Of a stretch of 64,000 bases of DNA, positions 1 through 8,814 are shown piece by piece. Positions within the stretch are counted from its first letter, which is position 1. Each line of letters opens with the position of its first letter. The notes under the pieces were generated by a model. It was not told where the DNA came from. It made no database searches and worked only from the letters and a program-made list of their open reading frames with translations. A program made the translations under genes and the position numbers. Source of the DNA: an uncultured Alteromonadaceae bacterium. Lineage in GTDB: Bacteria; Pseudomonadota; Gammaproteobacteria; Enterobacterales; Alteromonadaceae. The DNA lies in NCBI GenBank assembly GCA_947494925.1, contig CANLWS010000003.1, positions 310,001 to 374,000 of the forward strand. Reading direction: 5' to 3'.

Positions 1-523
1 CCATAATGGCATAGCGAGGAACCAATCGTTTTGACAGTAAATAGGTAGCCAACATCAATATCACCAGAACTGGCTCTGTTTGAAGTGAGGTAAATACACC
101 AAGCCCAAACTGAACCAGAATACCCGCCAGCATTGCTGAAGCAAGGGCCAGTGGAATGCTTTTGGTCAAACGATCAAATATGCCGGTCACACCTACAATT
201 AATATCAGTATCGCGACAAACACGAATATACCAATGGCTTCTTCAATGCTGGCATTTGTCAGGCTACTTGCCAGCAGTGCCGCACCTGGTGTCGACCAGG
301 CAATGATGATCGGACGCTTGTAATAAAACGATAACCCGATACAACCTAGCCCCATACCAATACCCAACGCCCACACCCAGGAAACAATCATTTCCGGGCT
401 GGCACCAGCCGCCTGAGCGGCCTGAAACACGATTGCCATAGCGCTGGCAAACCCTATCAGCACTGCAACAAAGCCTGCGCTTAGCGCAGAAAGACTGAAA
501 TCCTGTTTTAATCGGCTGAGCAT
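1..523 (-). CDS. benE: BenE-family benzoate/H+ symporter, N-terminal part
   Basis: The reading frame is open from an ATG at 523 to the left edge, so about the first 174 residues are visible and the C-terminus lies outside the window. The protein starts MLSRLKQDFSLSALSAGF and is a run of hydrophobic helices; the segment with KRPIIIAWSTPGAALLA is characteristic of the BenE (benzoate:H+ symporter) family of inner-membrane transporters. True substrates of BenE homologues are often not benzoate, and no benzoate catabolic genes are visible here, so the substrate is inferred by family only. A palindromic operator-like element lies just upstream and a second copy of its core overlaps the start codon, suggesting repression by a dedicated regulator not present in this window. 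Confidence 0.8.
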   Translation of the reverse strand, partial: MLSRLKQDFSLSALSAGFVAVLIGFASAMAIVFQAAQAAGASPEMIVSWVWALGIGMGLGCIGLSFYYKRPIIIAWSTPGAALLASSLTNASIEEAIGIFVFVAILILIVGVTGIFDRLTKSIPLALASAMLAGILVQFGLGVFTSLQTEPVLVILMLATYLLSKRLVPRYAIM

Positions 524-555
524 TTGTATACCAAAATTAAAAATGTATACATTTT
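523..555 (-). promoter_or_regulatory. Two TGTATAC-core operator-like sites upstream of benE
   Basis: A perfect 16-bp palindrome, AAAATGTATACATTTT, occupies 540-555. A second GTATAC core lies at 526-531, 19 bp away (about two helical turns) and next to the start codon of the BenE-family gene. A TATAAT hexamer reads on the minus strand at 575-570, placing the palindrome near the expected transcription start. The shape fits a GntR- or TetR-type repressor site; the regulator is unknown. Confidence 0.5.
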
Positions 556-692
556 ATAACCTGTTTGAAATTATAAGAAAAGCTTTATTTGAAGATAATG
601 GAGATTAAAATTGTGACTTAGATAACGCGTTCAATAGGTTGTTGAGGAAAAACGCTGATGACTAATCTCAGAGTGACTACAAAATGCTGTGA

Positions 693-1217
693 CTAGGCTG
701 TAATGTTGCAGTAGCAGCCTTCACTATCGCTGACAATAAACGGCGTTTGCTGAAGGTTAGTGGCTATTCTGGCCAGAATTTTATCCACCAAGCTATTTGC
801 AGAGTTACAAAAATAACCTGAAGAATAGGGGCCGAAGTAACTGAGTTTCCCCTCACTATTGAAGATCAATATTGCAGGAGCCGAGGGAAGTATTTGAGTA
901 GGAAGGCCGGCTTGCTCAGTTGTTAACTTCACTGACCTGAAGGATAATTGATTCAATTGTTTGTCAAGTCGATCCACATGTCTGTTGTTAGCGAAATTGC
1001 ACCGACAATTTTCGGCCTGGATGTGAATTCCGGTGCTTTCGACATTTCCCAGTTTCGCTTTGAAATGAGCTTCGACTTGTCTCTCAAACTCCGTCGACAT
1101 AGCGCTAATATGCAAGCTATTGTCCGGATCAAAATGGCGAAGCTGCTGCAGCGCAAAATAGGTCAGGGCAGCCAGACATAAGCAAATCCATGAGACTAGT
1201 AGCAGAATATTGCGCAT
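693..1217 (-). CDS. Membrane-anchored thioredoxin-like protein (DUF6436-like)
   Basis: A 174-residue protein with one N-terminal hydrophobic segment (about residues 4-22) that would anchor it in the inner membrane, with the rest in the periplasm. A CRC motif sits at residues 71-73. Further on, a SAPAILIF strand is followed by GKLSYFGPY, which looks like the cis-proline strand and final sheet of a thioredoxin fold. Five cysteines in total lie outside the membrane segment, including a CYC pair near the C-terminus. I associate it with the DUF6436 group of Alteromonas-type proteins; the family name is from memory and the redox role is inferred. It starts 6 bp after the stop of the chemotaxis receptor gene, so the two are probably co-transcribed. 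Confidence 0.6.
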   Translation of the reverse strand: MRNILLLVSWICLCLAALTYFALQQLRHFDPDNSLHISAMSTEFERQVEAHFKAKLGNVESTGIHIQAENCRCNFANNRHVDRLDKQLNQLSFRSVKLTTEQAGLPTQILPSAPAILIFNSEGKLSYFGPYSSGYFCNSANSLVDKILARIATNLQQTPFIVSDSEGCYCNITA

Positions 1218-1223
1218 GCTAAC

Positions 1224-2723
1224 TCATGATGTTTTAAAACAAGATAGTTGTTGATTCAGCTCTGAACACATTTCGTCCAGAGATTGGGTATCGGAATTCA
1301 TTGTATCTATCATACTTTTTTCGGAACTGTTGATTTCTGATAGCTTATTTGCGGATTGCGCAATGCTCCTTGCGTGACCCAATTGTTGATCACAACTGCT
1401 TACCAGGCTGTCTATCTGAATGAATACACTTTGTATATTCTTATCAATTTCGGTGACTGATTCACTGGCTAAATTAGTTTGATCTATAGTCAGATCGCTA
1501 AGCCCTAGACAATCTGACATGGATTCACTTGAAATTTTAGACGATGAAAGCAGGCTGGTAATAATATCGTTCACTTCTTCAGTACTTGATTTGGTGCGAA
1601 ATGCCAGTTGTCTGACTTCATCTGCGACAACAGCAAATCCTCTGCCTTGTTCTCCCGCTCTTGCAGCCTCTATCGCTGCATTTAAGGCAAGCAAATTAGT
1701 TTGGTCAGCTATCGATTTAATCGTTTCAAGAACGTTGGAAATCTCATTGCAATTGGCCACCAAGGTTTCTATGTTTTCATTAGTATTTTTTAGCTTCTCG
1801 CTTAATGCTGAGACTTTCATTTTGGCTTCGGACACGGCTGTGTCAGCAAGTTTAGCATTGTTGCGAGCTTCTGATGACTCTGCTTTAGATTGATTGGCCT
1901 GCTCTGACATGTGTTCAGTGGATTCAGACATCTGTCTGGAATCTTGAGCAACGGATTCAACTTCGCCAATGCTGTCCTGCTTTGCTTGCTCCAATCTATC
2001 TGCAAGATTGTGATTGCGCTTGGCGTTCTCATCTATTTGCATACCCACATGACGCATGTCGTTGATCAGGTTATTAAACAAATCCAAGATATTGTTGTAG
2101 GCATGAACAGCGTCACTACGGCTTTTATTATCTACTCGTACGGATAAATCAATATTGTTTTGGTCCTGCATCAATTGAGAAACATTTTGTGTGAGTAACG
2201 CAGATGCTGTAGCGTCAGATTCATTACTTTTTGCCATGCTGGCCAGTACAGAAGCTTGCACTATTGCATATACTGCGTGAACAAGAATAAGGGAAAACAA
2301 CAAACCAGTGTCCTGCAAGATATATACGCCAACTCCCTGTGACTGTAGAAAATAGAATCCAATATGATGAACAGCGATGATCACTACCGAGGTGACATAC
2401 AATCGCCAGTTGCGATAAAACGACAGGAATGACAACAATACGAATATGCCAAAGTGAATCTCAACCAGTCCATGCATTAGCTGGATGTGGAGCGCCGCAA
2501 ATAACATGAGGGAAGAAGCGACAGCGTGTTGAGTCAATTCAGAATTAGGGCTGGTCTTAAGCAGAAATAGAGGGTAGGCGGCTATAGGAACGCCAATAAT
2601 TAATGCTTCAAGCCATCCGCCATTAAACGCAGCTAATCCGAATGACAGTAAAAGCAGAAATAGTATTGTGACAAAAAAAAGTTTGTTTGCTTTTAGGATC
2701 CAGTCCTGGAACTCTTGATTCAT
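1224..2723 (-). CDS. Methyl-accepting chemotaxis protein with multi-helix membrane sensor
   Basis: A 499-residue chemoreceptor. Residues about 15-165 hold roughly six hydrophobic segments instead of the usual two helices with a periplasmic ligand domain, so sensing is probably within the membrane. This part contains an [14 protein letters not shown] stretch, a motif I recall from other membrane-sensor MCPs. A linker leads to the coiled-coil signalling domain, whose tip ([26 protein letters not shown], around residues 345-370) is the conserved CheA/CheW-binding hairpin. No C-terminal pentapeptide for CheR tethering is visible. The start is supported by GGAG nine bases upstream. It is probably first in a two-gene unit with the thioredoxin-like protein, and divergent from the HD-GYP gene. 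Confidence 0.9.
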   Translation of the reverse strand: MNQEFQDWILKANKLFFVTILFLLLLSFGLAAFNGGWLEALIIGVPIAAYPLFLLKTSPNSELTQHAVASSLMLFAALHIQLMHGLVEIHFGIFVLLSFLSFYRNWRLYVTSVVIIAVHHIGFYFLQSQGVGVYILQDTGLLFSLILVHAVYAIVQASVLASMAKSNESDATASALLTQNVSQLMQDQNNIDLSVRVDNKSRSDAVHAYNNILDLFNNLINDMRHVGMQIDENAKRNHNLADRLEQAKQDSIGEVESVAQDSRQMSESTEHMSEQANQSKAESSEARNNAKLADTAVSEAKMKVSALSEKLKNTNENIETLVANCNEISNVLETIKSIADQTNLLALNAAIEAARAGEQGRGFAVVADEVRQLAFRTKSSTEEVNDIITSLLSSSKISSESMSDCLGLSDLTIDQTNLASESVTEIDKNIQSVFIQIDSLVSSCDQQLGHARSIAQSANKLSEINSSEKSMIDTMNSDTQSLDEMCSELNQQLSCFKTS

Positions 2724-2969
2724 AATTCAGCGCTCCGCTATCAAAAAGATAATTGTTTAATAAGGGAAATATTTCTTCTTTTAAAGCATAGACTTCAGAC
2801 GTTGAAAACTAAAAGCTGTTAGACAATTAATTAGGGAAGAATTTAATCGCAGATTTCGACATCATCAAAATTGTGCCTAATATTACCTTAAGTTAATGCA
2901 TCAATTCGCATTAGTAGCTCTTTGGCAAGGCTGGCAAGGGACATCTGATTTTTTAAGGCAGTAACAATA

Positions 2970-4178
2970 ATGAAAAAGAACATTCGTGTTAGTCAGCTCG
3001 TGGTCGGCATGTATGTAGTCCGCGTTACGAAATCAGATGGCTCAGCGAAAATGAAATCGCAAGGTTTGATTAACAGTAAGGCTGGTATTGAGAAGTTAAA
3101 AGAACTGCAGGTACTCGAGGTTGAAATTGATACGTCAAAAGCAAATCAACTCGAAATGGATGAAGAAGACACATCTCAACCTTTTCTCAAGCCAGAAAAT
3201 ATGGCGGCATCTGAAATAGATAAACCGACTGTGCCTTTGAATAAAGAGCTGCAACGCGCTCAGGATCTCTACGCTACGGCCAGAGAACTACAACGCAATG
3301 CTTTCGAAAAAATTCGATTGAATGGCAATCTGGACATTTCTCATCACGAAGAGATGGCAAAGGAATTCTTTGAATCTATATTACGAAATCAAGACGCATT
3401 GCTTTGCATGACTAAACTTCAGGATAAAGATTCCTATCTTTTGGAGCACTCCATTAACGTGGGGATATTGCTTGCGATTTTTTCCAATCACCTGGGGTTC
3501 AATAAGTCAACGGGACTGAAACTGACATTGGCGGGGCTACTACATGACATTGGGAAAGCCAGAGTTCCGGATGAAATATTGCTAAAGCAAGGGAAGTTAA
3601 CTCGTGATGAGTTCGATGAAATAAAGAATCACACTATTTATGGCGCAGACATACTCAGTGAAGCGGGCATGGATGGGTTGACCATTCAAATAGCAGTACA
3701 ACATCACGAGAGACTATCTGGTAGTGGCTACCCTGAAGGTTTGATGGCGCACCAGTTAAATCAATACGTGAGGATGAGCGGCATAGTAGATGTATACGAT
3801 GCGATAACGGCTGAAAGGGTTTATAAAAAAGGGATGACGCCACTACAAGCGATTAAAATCATTCAAGAGAATGGCAAGTCAGAATTTGATGAAAAATTAC
3901 TTACTCAATTTGTCCGAGCGATCGGCATTTTTTCAATTGGTAGTGTGGTACTGTTGACAAGTCAAAAGCTGGCTGTAGTAAACCACACTAACTATGAAGA
4001 ACCTCTAAAACCCAGCGTCACGACTTTTTATCACACTAAATTCAATCGGCATATTGAACACAACATAATTGATTTAGCGTCGAAAAGTGAAGTCGATTCA
4101 ATCGTCAGAGTAGTTAATCCAACAGAGTTTGGTTTAAATCAAAATGTAATTATTCAGAGAATTATATTGGGTATATAG
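2970..4178 (+). CDS. HD-GYP domain cyclic-di-GMP phosphodiesterase with DUF3391
   Basis: A 402-residue cytoplasmic protein. Residues 1-60 form a DUF3391-type N-terminal domain (VSQLVVGMYV and following). A helical linker leads to an HD-GYP domain: LLHDIGK near residues 190-196 supplies the HD pair, and HHERLSGSGYP near residues 245-255 supplies the GYP signature. These are the metal ligands and substrate motif expected for hydrolysis of cyclic-di-GMP to pGpG/GMP. A C-terminal extension of about 80 residues follows the catalytic core. The gene is monocistronic, divergent from the chemoreceptor and convergent with the pirin gene. Together with the GGDEF protein at 54600 it shows that c-di-GMP signalling operates in this organism. 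Confidence 0.92.
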   Translation: MKKNIRVSQLVVGMYVVRVTKSDGSAKMKSQGLINSKAGIEKLKELQVLEVEIDTSKANQLEMDEEDTSQPFLKPENMAASEIDKPTVPLNKELQRAQDLYATARELQRNAFEKIRLNGNLDISHHEEMAKEFFESILRNQDALLCMTKLQDKDSYLLEHSINVGILLAIFSNHLGFNKSTGLKLTLAGLLHDIGKARVPDEILLKQGKLTRDEFDEIKNHTIYGADILSEAGMDGLTIQIAVQHHERLSGSGYPEGLMAHQLNQYVRMSGIVDVYDAITAERVYKKGMTPLQAIKIIQENGKSEFDEKLLTQFVRAIGIFSIGSVVLLTSQKLAVVNHTNYEEPLKPSVTTFYHTKFNRHIEHNIIDLASKSEVDSIVRVVNPTEFGLNQNVIIQRIILGI

Positions 4179-4214
4179 CGGACTGAGTTTATACAATCGG
4201 AATCTGTTGAAAGT

Positions 4215-4247
4215 AAAAAACAGTGCAGCACCACTTTAAGGAAGTGG
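4215..4247 (-). terminator. Possible terminator after the pirin gene
   Basis: CCACTT (4231-4236) pairs with AAGTGG (4242-4247) at the end of the pirin gene. Read on the minus strand, the hairpin region is followed within about a dozen bases by six T residues (complement of 4215-4220). The T-tract is further away than in a typical intrinsic terminator, so this is weak. Confidence 0.35.
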
Positions 4248-5150
4248 AATAAACTCCTCCTCATCACCGGGAACTTTCGGAAATCGTCCCGCTTGCCAGT
4301 CAGCTTTGGCCTGCTCAATTCTTTCCGGTCTGCTGGATGCAAAATTCCAGAACATATGCCGTGGTGACATACTTTGCCCACCAATCAAAGCGATTCTGCA
4401 TGCACTACTGGCGGTTATTTCCACGTTGGCACTAGCGCTGAATATAGTCATGCTGTACTCAGGCATAGGCGTGTCTTTTGCCCTTGCGTCGCCTGAGGCA
4501 ACATACACTGCGCGCTCTTGTGCTTGCGGCAAGCGTAACGTTTGACCCGCTTGCAGAAGTGCTTCTATATATAGGGTTTCAGCAAAGGTTTTAACTGGTG
4601 ATGTTACTCCGTAAGCGCTGCCTATCATTACTCTTACAGGAATGCCTTCCATATCGACGCTTGGTATATCCTTTGATGGATAGTGGTAGAAAGCTGGATC
4701 TATTTCTTCATCCTCTTCGGGTAGCGCCATCCATAGTTGCAGACCGTGAAGCCGATGGTCAACGCTATTGACTGCCTGGCTTTCCCTTTCTGAATGCACA
4801 ATACCGCTGCCTGCCACCATTAAATTAATGTCTCCGGGGACTATGGGTTGCGAGTAGCCTAATGAATCGCGATGCCAGATTTCGCCTTCAAACAGATAGG
4901 TGACAGTGGCGAGGTTAACATGAGGGTGAGGACGGACATTTATTCCTTCGCCTGCCGGAAAATCCGCTGGGCCCATATGATCAAAAAATATCCATGGACC
5001 AACCATTCTTTTTTTCATGGCTGGAAGCAAGCGACGGACAGAAAAACCACCCAAATCTTTTTCTTTGGGCTGAATGGTCAGTTCCACCGCCTGACAGGTA
5101 TTGGTTCGGCAATCCTGATCTGGATTTTGTTGGTCGGAAACGATACTCAT
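4236..5150 (-). CDS. Pirin family protein
   Basis: A 304-residue protein with the two-cupin pirin architecture. The N-terminal cupin carries the metal-ligand set of the family: HPH (in RPHPHVNLATVTYLF) and a later VHSE that supplies the second His and the Glu. Pirins bind Fe(II) and in some bacteria act as quercetin 2,3-dioxygenases, in others as protein-binding regulators of metabolic enzymes; the sequence cannot choose between these. The start has AAGG six bases upstream. It follows the BASS transporter gene by 91 bp on the same strand and may be the last gene of that unit. Confidence 0.88.
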   Translation of the reverse strand: MSIVSDQQNPDQDCRTNTCQAVELTIQPKEKDLGGFSVRRLLPAMKKRMVGPWIFFDHMGPADFPAGEGINVRPHPHVNLATVTYLFEGEIWHRDSLGYSQPIVPGDINLMVAGSGIVHSERESQAVNSVDHRLHGLQLWMALPEEDEEIDPAFYHYPSKDIPSVDMEGIPVRVMIGSAYGVTSPVKTFAETLYIEALLQAGQTLRLPQAQERAVYVASGDARAKDTPMPEYSMTIFSASANVEITASSACRIALIGGQSMSPRHMFWNFASSRPERIEQAKADWQAGRFPKVPGDEEEFIPLP

Positions 5151-5241
5151 AATCAGCCTTATTCAGATGAACAATAATCATCTAACAATGTAGCTGAGGA
5201 ATGGCGGTTTGTGGGACTTTTTGTTAAACCGCCAAAAGGTA

Positions 5242-6099
5242 CTAGTCTTTGATACGTCTTGCCATTAACACTAATATGGCCGCGCCCAAATACATAGTGA
5301 GGCCGTATACGCCTGCCGCTGTAGCGTAATCAGGTGCTTCAAGAAAGGTGACTGCGATTAATATTGCCATTGAAGCATTTTGTATTCCTACTTCAATTCC
5401 CAAGGTTATGCTATCTCGTTGAGTAAGTCTGAAAAGCTTAGCTAACGCAAGTCCAGCAGCAATGCTGGCAAGATTAAGGGAAATGGATGCGCCGAACATT
5501 TGCGAGAAAGACGACATGAGAATGTCTCGTTCCTGTATAAGAATAGCGACTATCATTGCGAGAATAAATAAGCCGGAAAATTTACGAAACCCCGGTTCTC
5601 TGCGCATGGCTGCGTTAGGGTATTTTTGTCTTACCCATATGCCAGCTAATACCGGAATAAGGGTAATAAAAATCAGGCCAATTGTGGTGCTTGCCAATGA
5701 AAAATTTGTATCTGTATCGGTGCCAAAATGTGCGATGGAAAACTTGATAATAAAAGGAGTGGAGAAAACACACACAACAGTAGTGATCGCTGTCAAAGTA
5801 ACTGACAATGCCAGGTTTGCTCTTGCCAGATGACTGATGACATTAGACATAGTGCCGCCTGGGCAGGCAGCCAGTATCATCAGGCCAATAGCTAGTGGTG
5901 CAGATAACTCAAAAAATACTGCAACAGCGAAAGCGATAATTGGCATAAAAATGAGTTGTCCAAACAATCCAATAATCACGGTGCGCGGGATCTTCCACAA
6001 ACGCAGAAAGTCTTCTTTGGTCAGACTTAACCCCATGCCAAACATGATCATCGCCAGGACAAGAGGCAACATGACCTGGGTAAGAAAAGAATATTCCAC
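5242..6099 (-). CDS. Bile acid:sodium symporter (BASS) family transporter
   Basis: A 285-residue, almost wholly hydrophobic protein with about nine membrane helices. AACPGGTMSNVISHLARANLALSV near residues 77-100 is the signature of the BASS/SBF family. Bacterial members carry organic anions such as pantoate or 2-keto acids with sodium; bile acids are only the founding substrate, and the substrate here is unknown. The start is GTG, chosen because GGGAG lies six bases upstream and no in-frame ATG fits better. It lies between the SDR gene and the pirin gene on the same strand, so it may import a substrate or export a product of the adjacent catabolic cluster. Confidence 0.85.
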   Translation of the reverse strand: MEYSFLTQVMLPLVLAMIMFGMGLSLTKEDFLRLWKIPRTVIIGLFGQLIFMPIIAFAVAVFFELSAPLAIGLMILAACPGGTMSNVISHLARANLALSVTLTAITTVVCVFSTPFIIKFSIAHFGTDTDTNFSLASTTIGLIFITLIPVLAGIWVRQKYPNAAMRREPGFRKFSGLFILAMIVAILIQERDILMSSFSQMFGASISLNLASIAAGLALAKLFRLTQRDSITLGIEVGIQNASMAILIAVTFLEAPDYATAAGVYGLTMYLGAAILVLMARRIKD

Positions 6100-6195
6100 T
6101 ATTAACTCCCGATTAACTCACAAAACGCGCAAACTTACAGCAATACATTACTGCCAACTGTCTAGTTGGCGACAGTTGCAAGTTTGCTCGCGGCG

Positions 6196-6945
6196 TTAGC
6201 TCATGTTCTTTAAAGCACTGAGGGGAGCAATACGCAAGATATAACGCAATAACGCCCAGGGCCATCCGGGGACAAAGCTGTTTGCACCCTCCTTCTCTAT
6301 GGCTTTTATCATGGCTTTACAGCCTGTTTCCGTGTCGACTATAAAAGGCACTTTTTTGACTTTTTCATTGATCTCGCTGCGTATAAAACCAGGATGTACG
6401 GTAGACACATTGATAGGCGTATCCATGACATCAATTCTTAGTCCCTCACTCATTGAGCTCAGCGCTGCTTTAGTTGCTGCATAGACGTTCATCGCGCGTC
6501 TGGCACCGCGGATAGCGCTGATTGAAGATATAGTGACTAGGTGCCCGGCATTTTGTTCGCGGAAGATTTCCATTGCTGCTTCACATTGCGCCAAAGCAGA
6601 TACAAAATTGGTCACTGCCGTTTGTTTGTTGGCATAAAAGTAACCTGTTCCGATGGAAGCGCCTTTGCCCATTCCCGCATTAACGATAACTCTGTCCAGG
6701 CTGCCCATATCTTGTTTGAATGCCTTAAACACCTCGAAGACCTGATCGTGGTTATCTACGTCAAGTGGACGAATGTACACCTGGATATCAGGATTAATGG
6801 TCAACAGTTCTGTTTTCAGTTCTTCAAGTCGTTCCATTCGTCTGGCACATATTGCCAGGTTTCGGCCCATTTTGGCGTATTCAATGGCCATGCCTTTACC
6901 TAGTCCTGAGCTGGCACCTGTAATAAGAATATTTTTTCGAGTCAT
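6196..6945 (-). CDS. Short-chain dehydrogenase/reductase
   Basis: A 249-residue classical SDR. It has the nucleotide-binding glycine motif TGASSGLG at residues 10-17, the NAG motif (VNAGMGKG), the catalytic serine in TISSISAIRG and the YAATK active-site Tyr-Lys pair. The ARR sequence after the second strand suggests NADP preference, which is an inference. The substrate is not evident. It is downstream of the histidine-phosphatase-like gene, on the same strand with a gap of about 80 bases, and appears to belong to the acyl-CoA dehydrogenase cluster. Confidence 0.88.
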   Translation of the reverse strand: MTRKNILITGASSGLGKGMAIEYAKMGRNLAICARRMERLEELKTELLTINPDIQVYIRPLDVDNHDQVFEVFKAFKQDMGSLDRVIVNAGMGKGASIGTGYFYANKQTAVTNFVSALAQCEAAMEIFREQNAGHLVTISSISAIRGARRAMNVYAATKAALSSMSEGLRIDVMDTPINVSTVHPGFIRSEINEKVKKVPFIVDTETGCKAMIKAIEKEGANSFVPGWPWALLRYILRIAPLSALKNMS

Positions 6946-7024
6946 TTTGTTCCGCTTTTTTTACTTAGTGTTGTAGGTGCAGTCTGCTGATGACTACATA
7001 AGGAGTGTACATTAGCCCTGAACA

Positions 7025-7726
7025 TTATTTGTAGGTGACCAGATGTTTATGTTCCCCTTCAAAGTGGGGATGCTCGTTCATGCTGGATACAAAGGTTCGT
7101 CTGCCAGTGCTAATCACTTTAGTGACGCCACAATTCACCAAGGTCCAATTCATCTGCATGATTTTTTCTGCTGGTACACCTAACAGATGCTGGGCAATCA
7201 CAGAGATTGGCCCCCCAGAGGTAAATACTGCGATGTTTTTGGCTTGTGAAAAGGTTTCGCATACATGATTTAGCGCCTGTTTGATACGAGACTGATAGTG
7301 TGACCAGGTTTCCACATAGTCACTATCGTTTTCGCCACTCATCCATCTGTTTATGGCATCATTAAATAGTTTTTCAAATACTGCTTTAGGGTTTTCCTGA
7401 CTGGCCACGTAACGCTGAATGCTATCAGCTGTAGCAAACTGTGGTCCCATCTGAGCCAGAATATCCTGATGATCATACTCGTTCCAACCAGGATCTTTGT
7501 TCCAATCGGTCGGGCCAGATTGCATTTGCATTGATTTCAGGCATGATTCAGCGGTTTGCTGATGGCGAAACATACTGCCCAGACAAACCTGATCAAATTG
7601 ATCTACTCTGTTTCGGAAGCTGTCGCCCAGTTTAACCGCCTGTTGAACTCCTAATTCCGATAATGCATCGTAGTTTTGTTGACCAAAACTGGCTTGTCCG
7701 TGTCTGATCAGATAAATACTAGGCAT
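7025..7726 (-). CDS. Histidine phosphatase superfamily protein with Ser at second catalytic His
   Basis: A 233-residue member of the phosphoglycerate-mutase-like branch. The phosphate-accepting histidine is present in LIRHGQAS (His9), with Arg54 in SMFRHQQTAE and a likely general acid Glu83 in GWNEYDH. At the position of the usual (S/A)HGG motif the protein reads VFTSGGPIS, so Ser170 replaces the second catalytic histidine. It could be a phosphatase with altered chemistry or a binding protein. The start codon overlaps the kinase stop codon by one base (TGATG), which indicates translational coupling and a linked function with the APH-type kinase. Confidence 0.85.
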   Translation of the reverse strand: MPSIYLIRHGQASFGQQNYDALSELGVQQAVKLGDSFRNRVDQFDQVCLGSMFRHQQTAESCLKSMQMQSGPTDWNKDPGWNEYDHQDILAQMGPQFATADSIQRYVASQENPKAVFEKLFNDAINRWMSGENDSDYVETWSHYQSRIKQALNHVCETFSQAKNIAVFTSGGPISVIAQHLLGVPAEKIMQMNWTLVNCGVTKVISTGRRTFVSSMNEHPHFEGEHKHLVTYK

Positions 7727-8814
7727 CAGCGTTTCCTCTTAATTGCCTTACGACAACGCCACAACAGATAGTGCACGAAGAACCAGATATTCTTAAAAGC
7801 TGGATTGTCAGTTTGCTTATGGTGATAGCGATAATAAATTTGCTGTGCAATTGCTGCCAGACGATACAACCCATAAACCTCGTAGAAGGTAAAGTCGTCA
7901 ACCTCGAATCCGGTTTTTTCGAGGTAATAATCAATGACTTCCTGGCGAGTTAACATGCCCGGCAAATGCGTGGGCTGACGCCTTGTCGATTTGGCCAGAA
8001 AGTCATCGCCTTCTTCGACCCAGTAAGCCAGGCTGTTCCCCAGGTCCATTAGCGGATCGCCAAGAGTTGCCAGTTCCCAGTCTAATACACCAATGATTTT
8101 GGTGGGGTCATCAATGTCCAGAACCAGATTGTCAAAACGGAAGTCGTTGTGGGTAATGCAAATGTGTTCTTTTTCGGGAATATTGTTGGCAAGCCAGCTT
8201 GATACTGATTTTCCACTTGGAACATTCCAGGTTTTGGCTTTCTGGTATCTGGCTGTCCATCCCTCAATCTGGCGCTGAGTATAACCTGCGCCTTTGCCCA
8301 GGTGATCTAGTCCGGCAGCTTTATGATCAACCTGATGCAAACAGATTAAACTGTCCAAAGCGTTCAGACATAACTGTCGGGTTTGTTCAGGAGTGATCAC
8401 TGTGTCACGAGGTAAGTTTTTCCTGGGGATCAATCCAGTGAATTTCTCCATTACATAAAATTCAGCGCCGATAAGATCCTCATCTTCACTGTGTGCCAGC
8501 ATGTCAGGAACATACTGATAAACGGGTTTAAGCGCTGCCTGTAACCGATATTCTCGGCCCATATCATGAGCACCTTTAGCTTTAGTTCCAGCGGGCGCAC
8601 GACGCAGGATCAGCTCTCTTTCCGGATAGGCCAGACAGTAAGTCCAGTTGGAGGCACCACCTGAATATTGAGTGACCTTCGGCGCGCCGGAAATGCCCGG
8701 TATTTGTGACTGAAGCCAGGGGTTCAATCTGGCTAAATCCAACTCTTCGCCTTGTCTTACCTGGCCGGCTTTATCTATCGAATTGGCATTACTCTGGGTC
8801 ACGGTTAACTCCAA
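7726..8814 (-). CDS. APH-family phosphotransferase (ACAD10/11- and LvaA-like kinase)
   Basis: A 362-residue aminoglycoside-phosphotransferase-fold kinase. The catalytic loop reads HNDFRFDN near residues 220-227 (Asp as base, Asn for magnesium) and the metal-binding DWE follows in GVLDWELATLGDP near residue 243. YSGGASNWTY near the N-terminus fits the glycine-rich ATP loop of the family. Next to an acyl-CoA dehydrogenase this subtype resembles the kinase domain of mammalian ACAD10/ACAD11 and LvaA of the Pseudomonas levulinate pathway, which phosphorylate the hydroxyl of 4-hydroxyacyl-CoA. That function is inferred from context. The gene overlaps the upstream SDR by 26 bases and the downstream phosphatase-like gene by one base. 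Confidence 0.88.
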   Translation of the reverse strand: MELTVTQSNANSIDKAGQVRQGEELDLARLNPWLQSQIPGISGAPKVTQYSGGASNWTYCLAYPERELILRRAPAGTKAKGAHDMGREYRLQAALKPVYQYVPDMLAHSEDEDLIGAEFYVMEKFTGLIPRKNLPRDTVITPEQTRQLCLNALDSLICLHQVDHKAAGLDHLGKGAGYTQRQIEGWTARYQKAKTWNVPSGKSVSSWLANNIPEKEHICITHNDFRFDNLVLDIDDPTKIIGVLDWELATLGDPLMDLGNSLAYWVEEGDDFLAKSTRRQPTHLPGMLTRQEVIDYYLEKTGFEVDDFTFYEVYGLYRLAAIAQQIYYRYHHKQTDNPAFKNIWFFVHYLLWRCRKAIKRKR

